Source: an uncultured Clostridia bacterium (GTDB taxonomy: Bacteria > Bacillota > Clostridia > Oscillospirales > Ruminococcaceae). From it: a DNA stretch of 42,522 nt. The DNA lies in the NCBI GenBank assembly GCA_947363605.1, contig CANAQK010000011.1:1-42522 (forward strand). Reading direction: 5' to 3'. The translations under genes and the position numbers were made by a program. Position 1 is the stretch's first letter, and every line of letters begins with the position of its first letter. Shown piece by piece: positions 16,334 through 24,500 of the stretch. Below the pieces are notes generated by a model, which searched no databases, was not told the DNA's origin, and saw only the letters and a program-made list of their open reading frames with translations.

Positions 16334-16364
16334 CCCGCCCTGAATGGGGCGGGGAAATTTTTTT
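16334..16364 (+). terminator. Terminator after the lipoprotein gene
   Basis: CCCGCCC pairs with GGGCGGG in a short G/C hairpin followed by AAATTTTTTT. The sequence from its T-run through the next promoter (TTTTTTGCAAAAGCGGTTGACATACT) recurs almost exactly at 16904-16929. Confidence 0.82.
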
Positions 16365-16374
16365 GCAAAAGCGG

Positions 16375-16403
16375 TTGACATACTTATAAAAGTATGTTAT
16401 ACT
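16375..16403 (+). promoter_or_regulatory. Promoter and operator of module B
   Basis: TTGACA (16375-16380), a 17-bp spacer and TATACT (16398-16403). The spacer holds a perfect inverted repeat, ACATACTT-N4-AAGTATGT, probably the binding site of an RHH regulator. Confidence 0.85.
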
Positions 16404-16452
16404 AATATTGTCAAGGGGGGCAAGAAACTTGATAAACTAAGGAGGAAAGGAT

Positions 16453-16593
16453 ATGGTTGATACTATGACAGATAAGCAATTTGACAAAATCATTCAAATG
16501 ATTCGCATGGTATTAGACGGCTGTGAAGACCTTGAAGAAGCGAAGAAAAAAATTGACTTGCTAATGGAAAACAGCAAAAACAAAGAAGAGTAA
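16453..16593 (+). CDS. Small hypothetical protein, module B
   Basis: A 46-residue, highly charged helical ORF (MVDTMTDKQFDKIIQMIRMV...LEEAKKKIDLLMENSKNKEE) with a strong AAGGAGGAAAGG ribosome site, downstream of the module B promoter. A hairpin separates it from the RHH gene. No family is recognised; position matches the small ORFs of modules A and C. Confidence 0.7.
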   Translation: MVDTMTDKQFDKIIQMIRMVLDGCEDLEEAKKKIDLLMENSKNKEE

Positions 16594-16599
16594 ACAAAA

Positions 16600-16631
16600 A
16601 GGGGCGGTACTTGCCGCCGCCCCCTCTTTTT
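16600..16631 (+). terminator. Hairpin between the two genes of module B
   Basis: GGGGCGG and CCGCCCC pair around a short loop and are followed by TCTTTTTT. It would end or reduce transcription before the RHH gene. Confidence 0.75.
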
Positions 16632-16642
16632 TAGGAGGTTCC

Positions 16643-16831
16643 ATGGACGAACAGCGGAAAACCCATACCAGCAGTGCTGTGAAAAACCGCTACAACAAAA
16701 AGAATTACAAGCAGGTTGCCACGCAGGTCAAGCCGGAGTTAGCCGAACGGATACAAGCATACAGAACCCGCGAAGGAATCAGCATGGCGCAATTTTTGTC
16801 CAGAGCAATTGAAATGCTTGACACAAAGTAA
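16643..16831 (+). CDS. RHH-type small DNA-binding protein, module B
   Basis: A 62-residue protein whose basic N-terminus (TSSAVKNRYNKKNYK) precedes a strand QVATQVKP and two helices (LAERIQAYRTREGISMAQFLSRAIEML), the ribbon-helix-helix pattern. The ribosome site is TTAGGAGG. The N-terminus is nearly identical to that of the module C protein (TSSAVKNRYN), so the two are paralogues. Confidence 0.75.
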   Translation: MDEQRKTHTSSAVKNRYNKKNYKQVATQVKPELAERIQAYRTREGISMAQFLSRAIEMLDTK

Positions 16832-16878
16832 AACGGAATCAGCCTTGATCTCACGCCCCCCGGTCAGGCTGCTTTCCC

Positions 16879-16909
16879 TTCCCGCCCTATTTTAGGGCGG
16901 GAATTTTTT
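16879..16909 (+). terminator. Terminator of module B
   Basis: TTCCCGCCCTA and TAGGGCGGGAA form a perfect 11-bp hairpin with a three-base loop, followed by six T residues. Confidence 0.9.
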
Positions 16910-16919
16910 GCAAAAGCGG

Positions 16920-16948
16920 TTGACATACTGCAACAAGTATGTTATAAT
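16920..16948 (+). promoter_or_regulatory. Promoter and operator of module C
   Basis: TTGACA (16920-16925), a 17-bp spacer and TATAAT (16943-16948). ACATACT and AGTATGT arms form an inverted repeat in the spacer with a different centre from that of module B. Confidence 0.87.
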
Positions 16949-16973
16949 AAAAACATGGAAAGGGGGTGAAACA

Positions 16974-17108
16974 ATGGAACAGGATATAGGAAAAGCCTTG
17001 CAGGAGCTTGCACAAGCGATTGAAAATAACGAAGCAGTCGAAAGCGTTGTTATTAAAATCACCTTGAAAAAGCAAAAACCCAGCAAGGCCACCAAAGAAA
17101 GCGAATAG
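16974..17108 (+). CDS. Small hypothetical protein, module C
   Basis: A 44-residue ORF (MEQDIGKALQELAQAIENNE, then VESVVIKITLKKQKPSK) with an AAGGGGGTGA ribosome site under the module C promoter. It has an acidic helical half and a basic strand-like half. No family is recognised. Confidence 0.65.
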   Translation: MEQDIGKALQELAQAIENNEAVESVVIKITLKKQKPSKATKESE

Positions 17109-17208
17109 CTTTCATAGGCAGGGAACGGGCGGGGAACGCCCTTCCCGTAAGCCCTATTATAATAAGGCTTGTTCAAAAAGTCAATAATAAGCAGAAAGGG
17201 GCTAAAAG

Positions 17209-17376
17209 ATGGTTATTAAGAAAAATGGGAAAGAATACGTGATAGAGGAGCATTCAGAAGCCTGGGAGGTATCCTGTAAGACCGGTAAATTAACTGTGGG
17301 ATACAGAATAGCGAAAGAGGTCTGCGCAGATGAAAGGGCATTGCGTGACTATATTGACGCAGAGGATTTGTTTTAG
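17209..17376 (+). CDS. Small hypothetical protein before the module C RHH gene
   Basis: A 55-residue ORF (MVIKKNGKEYVIEEHSEAWE...DERALRDYIDAEDLF) with a beta-rich start and an acidic tail. The ribosome site is AAAGGGG. Its stop is 10 bp before the RHH gene, so the two are probably co-translated. The ending ALRDYIDAEDLF could wrap a DNA-binding partner, but this is speculation. Confidence 0.65.
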   Translation: MVIKKNGKEYVIEEHSEAWEVSCKTGKLTVGYRIAKEVCADERALRDYIDAEDLF

Positions 17377-17386
17377 GAGTGGAGAT

Positions 17387-17575
17387 ATGGCGGAGAAACG
17401 AAAAACCAAAACATCTTCGGCGGTGAAAAACCGTTATAATAACCGTGTATATGGTTCGATTGTGGTGCGGATTCCGAAGGAAACGGCGGAAGCATTCAAG
17501 GAAAAATGTATCCAAACAGGGATCCCGCAAGCGCAGGTAATCAAAAAAGCGGTTGAACAGTTCCTGGCGGAATAA
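17387..17575 (+). CDS. RHH-type small DNA-binding protein, module C
   Basis: A 62-residue protein, TSSAVKNRYN at the N-terminus, then strand GSIVVRIPK and helices TAEAFKEKCIQTGIPQAQVIKKAVEQFL. It is a paralogue of the module B protein. The start ATG follows TAGGAGTGGAGAT. It is the last accessory gene before the tail operon resumes. Confidence 0.75.
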   Translation: MAEKRKTKTSSAVKNRYNNRVYGSIVVRIPKETAEAFKEKCIQTGIPQAQVIKKAVEQFLAE

Positions 17576-17623
17576 GTCAGCCCTGATAATTGAAATTCCT
17601 TTTCAAAAGGCTTCCCATTTGCC

Positions 17624-17639
17624 GGAAATTATGCTACAA
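17624..17639 (+). promoter_or_regulatory. Possible extended -10 promoter before the tail-tip genes
   Basis: TATGCTACAATT contains TGC-TACAAT, an extended -10 element with no good -35 box at 17 bp. The same TGCTACAAT occurs at 25423-25431 before the low-complexity cassette, so both could be late promoters needing an activator. Confidence 0.4.
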
Positions 17640-17665
17640 TTAAAATTAAACAGAGAGTGCCAAGA

Positions 17666-17702
17666 GCGCCAATATCGTTAATTCGGTATTGGTGCTTTTT
17701 TA
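17666..17702 (+). terminator. Hairpin with T-run before the distal tail gene
   Basis: GCGCCAATATCG (17666-17677) pairs with CGGTATTGGTGC (17684-17695), followed by TTTTTT. Sequence and placement closely match the hairpin at 4549-4590. Confidence 0.7.
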
Positions 17703-17720
17703 TTTTGAAGGAGGGCTGGA

Positions 17721-18086
17721 ATGGTTCCGGAATCTGAAATTTATATCTTGGATGGTGTGGAGCTTCCCAGCCCTTCCGCTGCGGATGTGAGCTGGGAGGA
17801 TGTCCATGACCAAAAGAGCGGGCGGACGCAGGATGCGCGGATGCACATTTTCCGGATTGCACGGAAGCGGAAAGTTGCGCTGAAATATGACGTACTGACG
17901 CAGAAGGAAATGGCTGAGCTGCAAAGGCTGTTGGATCGGGATTATTATCAGTTCCAGTATTTCGATCCGTTGTATGGGGTGCATCAGATCGAGGTCTATA
18001 TTCCATCGGCACAGCAGTCCTTATACAGCGTGATCCTTTATAACGGGCTGTGGCGGAACGTTTCTTTTTCCCTGATTGAGGTGTAA
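17721..18086 (+). CDS. Distal tail-type protein
   Basis: A 121-residue protein in the position of the distal tail (Dit) component, immediately before the tail endopeptidase. A strand-helix layout with VSWEDVHDQKSGRTQDARM near the N-terminus and DYYQFQYFDPLYGVHQIEVYI later fits the short Dit-like/tail-tip proteins of Firmicute phages. The ribosome site is GAAGGAGGG. It lacks the extended carbohydrate-binding insertion of longer Dit proteins. Confidence 0.65.
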   Translation: MVPESEIYILDGVELPSPSAADVSWEDVHDQKSGRTQDARMHIFRIARKRKVALKYDVLTQKEMAELQRLLDRDYYQFQYFDPLYGVHQIEVYIPSAQQSLYSVILYNGLWRNVSFSLIEV

Positions 18087-18088
18087 AC

Positions 18089-20662
18089 ATGGAATTAAGC
18101 TGGTTTTTGGATGATGCCCGTTCCCGGCGGGTGATGCTGGATTTTGGGGGCGGGGATGTCCTTTCGGACTATGATTTGCTGCAAACCCCGATCAAATATG
18201 AAGAGCTGTTAAACCCGGGGGAGGATTTCCAGATCGGGACAGCGGCGGCGGCTTCCATGACGTTTGAAACGGGCACCTGGGGCGGGACGTTGTTCCCGAT
18301 GGCGGGGCGCGAGTTTGACTATCTGGCCGGAATCCAGAAGGAAGTGAGCAGGTTCCCGGATTTGGCGAAGAAAACAGGCTCGCTTTCGGTTTGCCGGTAT
18401 GGGGATCTGGTTTTCAGCGGCTATGATACCCAGCCATTCCTCCGGGCCTGGCGGGACGGGGAGGAAATCGAAGTCCCGGCTTTGCCGGCGCTGCCTGTCA
18501 AGGCGGTTCTTGTTATAAACGGGATTTTGTATGCTGTCCATGAGCAGGCTCCCTGGATCACGGCCTATTCCCTGCCAGGGCTGGGAGCGGTATCCCGCCC
18601 GGCTTTATCGGCGTACCATCAGAAAAAGTTGGAGTTTTTTGCGAAAAACCGGATTTGTTTTTCTTGGGACGGGACGTTTTTGAACCAATACCGAGTGGAA
18701 ACCTTTGACATGAAACCAGTCGATCTGGTTGAAACTTTGCTTGAATTTGGGAAGGTTGGGAAATTCCGGGCCATGGAGCCGGAAAAGATCGACGGGAACG
18801 CTCTCAAGGCGGTTTGCTATGACCGGATGAGCTATTTTGACGCCGATGTGTCCGACTGGTTCAACCAACTGAGATTCCCAATTAAAGCGAAGGATTTGCT
18901 TTCTTCCCTTTGCCGGAAGATCGGCGTACCTCTACTAGTAAAAACCTTTTTAAATGAAAACTATCTGATTTCCGAGAATGCCAAAGGGGAGGGGATTACC
19001 GGACGGGCGGTACTCCAATGGATTGCGCAGATGGCGGCCTGTTTCGTGCGGATGAACCCGGTGGGGCAGGTGGAATTGGGCTGGTATTCACCGAAAAATT
19101 ATACCCTTACCATGCACGACACGTTTTCATCCGAGCTGGCGGAGTACCAGACACAGCAGGTAGAATCCCTGCAAATCCGGGTGACACAGAATGACGTTGG
19201 GGTAAAAGTCCCGCCAGATTTTGCCCGGACAGATTATGTGATTGAAAATAACCCACTGATCTACGCGGAATCTGACGGGGAGCTTCGGCCCCTGGCGGAA
19301 AGCGTCCTGAATGCGATCCGTACATTTCGGTATACGCCCTATACGGCGGAGGTTGTCAGCAACCCGTTTATCCATACCGGGGATATGATCACGCTGAATA
19401 CCGCCAGCGGGAATATCCAGGCGGTTATCATGGAAAAGGAGATGGAGGGCTTCGGCGAGCGGGTTGCGGCGGCCGGGAACGAAACCCGGGAGGCTTTGCC
19501 AGATGCGGTCAATATCTCGATCCAGCGGCTGCGGGGGAAAACGAACGAGCTGACCCGCACGATCGACGAAACCCGGCTGGAAATGGAGGACGCGGATCAG
19601 GCGCTGTCCTCTCAAATCGTAGCCACTGCGAAAGAAATCCGGGCGGAAGTCAAGAGCGGCGACGAGGCATTATCCTCTCAGATTGTAGCGACCGCCAAGG
19701 AAATCCGGACAGAGGTTAAGTCGGTCAACGACAACCTTTCCAGTGAGATCGAGCAGAACAGCAGGGAGATCGCGCTCCGTGTCAAGGCGGATGGCATTAT
19801 TGCTGCGATCAATATCAGCAAAGAAAAAATCGTCATCGATGCGAGCAAAGTGGATTTAAAAGGGCTGGTGACATTCACCGACCTGTCCACTCCGGGGAAA
19901 ACCACCATCTCGGGGGACAATATCAAAACCGGTACCCTTGACGCCGACCTTGTTACCGTCAAAAATCTCGAAGCCAGTGCGTTCCGGGGGAATACGATCG
20001 AGGGCGCGACGATCAAGGGCTCGACCGTTATCAGCGACGGGAGCTATGGCGGTTATGTTGAACTGTCCAACGGACAGATTTACATGAATGACACCGAGTT
20101 TTATACCACCTCACGGGATACGCTGGTAATCGCTCCATTGAACGGCCTGATTGTGGATGTGGCGAACGGGGAGAGCTTCGCGGTGATCGGGAATTCCGGG
20201 CACTGCCGGATGTACTATAACGCTTCCGTCGGCGGGGATTTGCAGGTAGAAGGGGATTTAACGGTTCAGGGCGAGAAAAACTGCGTGGTCAGCACCAGAT
20301 TCGGGGATGTGAGGCTGAACGCCTACGAAACGCCGGGGTATTATCTGGGAGATATCGGGGAAGCACGGGTTTCCGGTGGGGTCTGCGTGGTGCCGATCGA
20401 CCCGATTTTGCTGGAATGCGTCAATACGGAAACGCCGTATCAGGTCTTTTTGACGCCTTACGGCCCGGGGGAGCTTTACGTTTCTGCCCGGGACCCGGGC
20501 AGCTTCACGGTTTGCGGAGATGATATCTCGTTCGGCTGGGAAATCAAAGCGAAACGGCGGGGCTATGAATACAACCGATTTAAGCCCTATCGTGACAGGG
20601 CGGTACAGGACAACGCTTTAGAAAAGCAGGAAAGGAGGGAAGAAAATGCAGTTCCAAGTTAA
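18089..20662 (+). CDS. Tail endopeptidase/spike protein (Tal-like)
   Basis: An 857-residue tail-tip protein. The N-terminal 400 residues resemble the baseplate hub (gp27/gp44-like) fold of Firmicute tail proteins. Residues about 495-590 are repeated helical segments, with SSQIVATAKEIRAEVKSG duplicated in tandem. After that a beta-helix-like region (GATIKGSTVISDG, SNGQIYMNDTEFYTT) and a knob-like C-terminus suggest a trimeric spike. It should contact the cell surface and help open the wall during injection. It overlaps the next gene. Confidence 0.82.
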   Translation: MELSWFLDDARSRRVMLDFGGGDVLSDYDLLQTPIKYEELLNPGEDFQIGTAAAASMTFETGTWGGTLFPMAGREFDYLAGIQKEVSRFPDLAKKTGSLSVCRYGDLVFSGYDTQPFLRAWRDGEEIEVPALPALPVKAVLVINGILYAVHEQAPWITAYSLPGLGAVSRPALSAYHQKKLEFFAKNRICFSWDGTFLNQYRVETFDMKPVDLVETLLEFGKVGKFRAMEPEKIDGNALKAVCYDRMSYFDADVSDWFNQLRFPIKAKDLLSSLCRKIGVPLLVKTFLNENYLISENAKGEGITGRAVLQWIAQMAACFVRMNPVGQVELGWYSPKNYTLTMHDTFSSELAEYQTQQVESLQIRVTQNDVGVKVPPDFARTDYVIENNPLIYAESDGELRPLAESVLNAIRTFRYTPYTAEVVSNPFIHTGDMITLNTASGNIQAVIMEKEMEGFGERVAAAGNETREALPDAVNISIQRLRGKTNELTRTIDETRLEMEDADQALSSQIVATAKEIRAEVKSGDEALSSQIVATAKEIRTEVKSVNDNLSSEIEQNSREIALRVKADGIIAAINISKEKIVIDASKVDLKGLVTFTDLSTPGKTTISGDNIKTGTLDADLVTVKNLEASAFRGNTIEGATIKGSTVISDGSYGGYVELSNGQIYMNDTEFYTTSRDTLVIAPLNGLIVDVANGESFAVIGNSGHCRMYYNASVGGDLQVEGDLTVQGEKNCVVSTRFGDVRLNAYETPGYYLGDIGEARVSGGVCVVPIDPILLECVNTETPYQVFLTPYGPGELYVSARDPGSFTVCGDDISFGWEIKAKRRGYEYNRFKPYRDRAVQDNALEKQERREENAVPS

Positions 20663-22115
20663 AGACCGGGTGATCCAGCAGTATAAGACGGTCCTAGGCG
20701 TGCAGGGGGACAGCGGCGTATGCGAGGTAGAATTCGCCCTGCGCCCCGAGGAGTTGACCTTCCCGCTGGACGAATGCCTGGCGTTCCTAGTGGTTCAGCT
20801 GCCGGATAAAACAGATGGGCAGGTGGCGCTTGACCGGAAAGAGGATGAGGATGGGCAGGCTATTTTTGTCTGGAAGGTCGGAAATGAAGTTACTCAGGCA
20901 CCAGGACTACTGTCCGCATCCCTCAAGCTCAGCAATATGGATTCCCTGCTTTGGGGAACGGAGATCACCACGTTTACAGTGGTGCGTAGCCTGCCGTTGT
21001 CCAGCCCGCAGCCGATTTACTTTTCAGGCCGCCCCCGGATTGCCGACCCGGAGCAGGAGGAGCCGATTACGGTCGCGGAACGGCGGATGTTTATCCCCTC
21101 CAAGCTGCAAAGCATTGCGGTGCAGAACGACAAAAACTCGGAGACGGTGGCCATCCTCTGCCCCCGTTATTTCGACGGGCATGACTTGGCGCAGTATCGG
21201 TTTTTCCTCCGGACGGAGAGCGAGGGCGGCTTCGATCCTGTCCTATTGGAGCATACTGCCGAGGATTCGGTCGTCCGGATGGAATGGACCCTGCGGCCTC
21301 CGCAGACCTCCTTTTCCGGGCGGCTTTCCATCCAGCTTTGGGTGACGGGGGAGGATTTCGACTGGCAGACGGAGCCTGCCAGCGTGACGATTATCAACCA
21401 GATTGCGGGCGAGCCGGTCATCCCAGTGGAGCCGCCGCTCTTTGAGCAGTATATCAAAGAGCTGGAGCGGCTGAGACAGGAAGCGGCTAAGTCCGAACAG
21501 AACGCGGCGCAAAGCGCGGAAGAGGCTGGACAGTACCGGGATGAAGCGGCGCAGATCAAAGGTGAAACCGAAGCAGCACGGGATGAAGCAGGGCAGATCA
21601 AAAATGAAACCGAGCAAATCCGGGACGATACACAGGCCATACGGGACGAAACAGGTCAAATTAAAAGCGAGACCGAAGCAATCCGGGACGAAGCCCAGCA
21701 GATCAAGGATTCCACTGAGATCACGCCCTATATCGATTCTTCGGAGGAGAGCGGGTACCGCGCCGGATTTCAGCGGGCGGATATGGAAGAGCCTGTCTGG
21801 ACGCCGCCCTTACAGGCAAGGGTCAAAGCTGGTACAGCGACCACCTTGCCCCCTGGGGCGAATGCAACCGTTACACAGGAGGGCCCAGACAATAACTGGA
21901 CGATGCACCTGGGGATTCCGCGTGGAGAAAAGGGCGAGCCTGGCCGGGATGGGGTGGAAATGTCGGTCACAACCGGGCTTTTCAAGTTTTTTGTAGAGGA
22001 TGGATATTTAAAGATGCTTTACAGTGATGAAGCAGATCCACCAGCCTTTTCGCTAGTTACAGACCCGGAAACCGGGAATAAAACACTGATTTATACGTTT
22101 GAGGAGGAAGGATAG
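20646..22115 (+). CDS. BppU-like upper baseplate protein with coiled-coil repeats
   Basis: A 489-residue protein. The N-terminal domain (to about 130) is a beta-sandwich like the BppU N-terminus that docks receptor-binding proteins on the baseplate. Residues about 275-360 are a coiled coil built from at least five repeats of the pattern QIKxETEAxRDEA, encoded by imperfect tandem DNA repeats. The C-terminus has a collagen-like short segment (GIPRGEKGEPGRDG). It is likely the rigid holder of the fibre encoded next. It overlaps the next start. Confidence 0.78.
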   Translation: MQFQVKDRVIQQYKTVLGVQGDSGVCEVEFALRPEELTFPLDECLAFLVVQLPDKTDGQVALDRKEDEDGQAIFVWKVGNEVTQAPGLLSASLKLSNMDSLLWGTEITTFTVVRSLPLSSPQPIYFSGRPRIADPEQEEPITVAERRMFIPSKLQSIAVQNDKNSETVAILCPRYFDGHDLAQYRFFLRTESEGGFDPVLLEHTAEDSVVRMEWTLRPPQTSFSGRLSIQLWVTGEDFDWQTEPASVTIINQIAGEPVIPVEPPLFEQYIKELERLRQEAAKSEQNAAQSAEEAGQYRDEAAQIKGETEAARDEAGQIKNETEQIRDDTQAIRDETGQIKSETEAIRDEAQQIKDSTEITPYIDSSEESGYRAGFQRADMEEPVWTPPLQARVKAGTATTLPPGANATVTQEGPDNNWTMHLGIPRGEKGEPGRDGVEMSVTTGLFKFFVEDGYLKMLYSDEADPPAFSLVTDPETGNKTLIYTFEEEG

Positions 22116-23350
22116 TGGCACATATTGCGGTTTTAGGCGATGTCAGCGGCCCGCCAGGAAAAAATGGAGAAAATGGCCTTTCCGCTTTTCAGGCTGCACA
22201 GCAGGCCGGATATACGGGCACAGAAGATCAATTCAATAAGCTCATGGCCTCTTATGGCGACAGTTATCTGGGCCATTATGCGGATCAAGGGGCTTTGATA
22301 GAACGATATCCGGTAGGCGTCCCGGGGAACTGGGCGACAGCCGGCGCGACCATGATGATCTGGGACGAGGAAAATCAGGAATGGGCGCAGGTACAGGGCG
22401 GAGGCTCGCTGGTTGTGGCGGGCAGCAACCCGAATCTGCTGGATAACTGGTATTTCCCTGACCCGATCAATCAAAAGGAACAGACGGAGTATGGAGTTAA
22501 TCTTCCAGCGAACTCCATCACAATAGATAGATGGCATAAAAGAGCTGCCCAAGAAATCGTTCGTATTCAGGACGGATATATCGAATTTGAAGGAACTGGT
22601 AATTATCAAGCAGATATCCATCAATTACTTGAAAATCCCAAAAGGCTAGTCGGAAAAACATTGACGTTTAGCGTAATTGCAAAAGGAGATGGAACAAATG
22701 CGCCTAAAATCGCAGTAAGTACGGGTGCGGAAGATGTCGTATATGTGCCAGGAACCTCATCAACAGATTGGCAATTGTTATCAGGTACGTTTACAGCAAA
22801 TGAATCAACCATCATGCTTTTGAGATGTTATGCCTCGATTAACACAAACGTACATCCTGTAATCGGTGTTTTGGCCGCCAAGCTGGAACTTGGAGATCGT
22901 CAGACGCTGGCCCATCAGGACGAATCCGGGAACTGGGTCCTGAATGACCCGCCGCCCAATAAGCAGCAGGAGCTGGCCAAATGTCAGCGGTATTTTGTTC
23001 GTGTGAAAAGCCACAGCCTCGACAGCAACGAATATTTGAATGCTTCCCTTTTTCTTGGATCGTCATTCCCTTATCTTGCGAATCGCACCAGTCTAGGATT
23101 TTGGCTTCCTCAGCCTATGCGGATTAAACCTGCTATAAAAGTGGAAAATGGTTCGTACGGTACGGGGCTTATGGGATACAATTATTCGAAGAACATAGAG
23201 TATAAGAATGTTGTTCCAATAGTCAATTTAATGTCCAATAATTATCTGGAATTTGTTTTTACAAGTGCGACACAGCAGTTTGTAGTTGGCGAATCCGTCA
23301 ACTACGAACTTTCTATAGGTGCCAGTATTGATTTTGATGCGAATTTATAA
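22115..23350 (+). CDS. Tail fibre/receptor-binding protein
   Basis: A 411-residue protein starting with GTG (ribosome site GAGGAGGAAG, overlapping the previous stop). A short collagen-like motif (GPPGKNGENG) and an FQAAQQAGYTGTEDQF helix form the base. A central beta-sandwich (about residues 125-260) resembling a carbohydrate-binding module follows, then a C-terminal head. The central and C-terminal parts are visibly more AT-rich than the flanking sequence, as expected for a receptor-binding tip exchanged between phages. Confidence 0.75.
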   Translation: MAHIAVLGDVSGPPGKNGENGLSAFQAAQQAGYTGTEDQFNKLMASYGDSYLGHYADQGALIERYPVGVPGNWATAGATMMIWDEENQEWAQVQGGGSLVVAGSNPNLLDNWYFPDPINQKEQTEYGVNLPANSITIDRWHKRAAQEIVRIQDGYIEFEGTGNYQADIHQLLENPKRLVGKTLTFSVIAKGDGTNAPKIAVSTGAEDVVYVPGTSSTDWQLLSGTFTANESTIMLLRCYASINTNVHPVIGVLAAKLELGDRQTLAHQDESGNWVLNDPPPNKQQELAKCQRYFVRVKSHSLDSNEYLNASLFLGSSFPYLANRTSLGFWLPQPMRIKPAIKVENGSYGTGLMGYNYSKNIEYKNVVPIVNLMSNNYLEFVFTSATQQFVVGESVNYELSIGASIDFDANL

Positions 23351-23362
23351 AGGAGGAATATC

Positions 23363-24028
23363 ATGACAGACGCGATCAACCACTACATACGCACGGACCT
23401 GATGGGAAGGATCATCCACGGGTTTTCCACCGCGTTTGAGACCCCGCAGCCGGATGACATCCTGCTCCATGAGGGCGGGTACCAGTTCAGGCTCTTCCTG
23501 GGCGGGGAAGAAAATCCCAGACTGTTTACAACCGATGGAATCCCACTCTACCGCTGGGACGGAGGGGAGGTGATCCAGCGGAGCAGGGAGGAAATTGCCG
23601 ATGAAATCGCCGCACTGCCCCCGCCGCCGGTCTATACAGACCCCTACAAGGCCGCTATCTCGATGATACTGAGCCAGTCGGCGGAAGCCCTGACGGACGC
23701 GCAGGCTTTATCGGTCGCGGAGGTTTTCCCGGTTTGGTCGGAGGGCTGGACAGGCCCACGCGGGGCGATCGTCCGGGATGAAGACAAGCTCTACCGCTCC
23801 CTGCATGAGGTTGCCAACACCGCGCAGAACACACGGCCCGCCAATACGCCGTCCATGTGGACAGCTGTAGGCGACCCGTGGGAGGAATACCCGGTTTGGA
23901 TTCCGCCGACCGGGGCGCACAACACCTACGCTTTGGGCGCGAAGGTTTCCCACCAGGGGGAGGAATGGATCTCGGATATCGAGGGAAATGTCTGGGAGCC
24001 GGGCGTGTACGGGTGGAGGACCGTATAA
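23363..24028 (+). CDS. Tail accessory protein with carbohydrate-binding modules
   Basis: A 221-residue protein with two C-terminal CBM5/12-like elements. The first is around residues 125-170 (AIVRDEDKLYRSLHEV...MWTAVGD), and the second around 185-221 (YALGAKVSHQGEEWISDIEGNVWEPGVYGW), with the conserved aromatic residues of chitin/peptidoglycan-binding repeats. It probably binds cell-wall polysaccharide and assists adsorption. The start follows AAAGGAGGAATATC. Confidence 0.8.
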   Translation: MTDAINHYIRTDLMGRIIHGFSTAFETPQPDDILLHEGGYQFRLFLGGEENPRLFTTDGIPLYRWDGGEVIQRSREEIADEIAALPPPPVYTDPYKAAISMILSQSAEALTDAQALSVAEVFPVWSEGWTGPRGAIVRDEDKLYRSLHEVANTAQNTRPANTPSMWTAVGDPWEEYPVWIPPTGAHNTYALGAKVSHQGEEWISDIEGNVWEPGVYGWRTV

Positions 24029-24053
24029 ACAACAAAGGAAAGGACGGAAAAAG

Positions 24054-24500
24054 ATGAAAACATTTTTAGACAACCTGCTGCGGAACCCGGCGGTGATCCT
24101 GCTGGCGGTAACGCTCTCAATGGACATGATTTTGGGGATGCTCCGCGCGGTCAAGGAGCGGGAGTTCAACTCCTCAGCCGGGATTGACGGGGGTATCCGG
24201 AAAGCGGCGATGCTGCTCTGCGTGGTGGGATTTGGCTGGGTGGATTCGGTTGTCCACCTGGACTTGATCAGCCTGCTGCCGAAAGCCTGGCAGGCGGCGG
24301 CAAATCTGCCTAAGGTGGGGCTTTGCGAGCTGTTCGGGCTGCTGTTTACCCTGTTTGAGGTGGCCAGCGTGCTGAAAAACCTGGTGCTTTGCGGGGCGCC
24401 CGTCCCGGCGAAGCTGAAGAAGTGGGTGCTGGAATTTTTGTCCCAGATGACGACTGAGCTACCGGAAGAAAGCGGGGTGGAATCCTGTGACAAACAGTGA
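24054..24500 (+). CDS. Phage holin (toxin-secretion/holin family)
   Basis: A 148-residue membrane protein with about three hydrophobic segments (AVILLAVTLSMDMILGML; KAAMLLCVVGFGWV; LFGLLFTLFEVASVL), typical of the Firmicute holin family usually beside an endolysin. It opens the membrane at lysis. ATG 24054 is chosen because AAAGGAAAGGACGG precedes it; the longer frame starts inside the previous gene. It overlaps the lysin start by 14 bases. Confidence 0.88.
   Translation: MKTFLDNLLRNPAVILLAVTLSMDMILGMLRAVKEREFNSSAGIDGGIRKAAMLLCVVGFGWVDSVVHLDLISLLPKAWQAAANLPKVGLCELFGLLFTLFEVASVLKNLVLCGAPVPAKLKKWVLEFLSQMTTELPEESGVESCDKQ

Noticed and set aside
16453-17575. Classical toxin-antitoxin pairs in modules B and C
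   Set aside because: The RHH proteins resemble antitoxins, but none of the small partners shows a RelE, MazF, HicA or other toxin motif. The idea is left as a test, not a call.
20646-23350. Diversity-generating retroelement target in the tail fibre genes
   Set aside because: No reverse transcriptase gene, no template repeat and no accessory Avd-like gene were found in the window.
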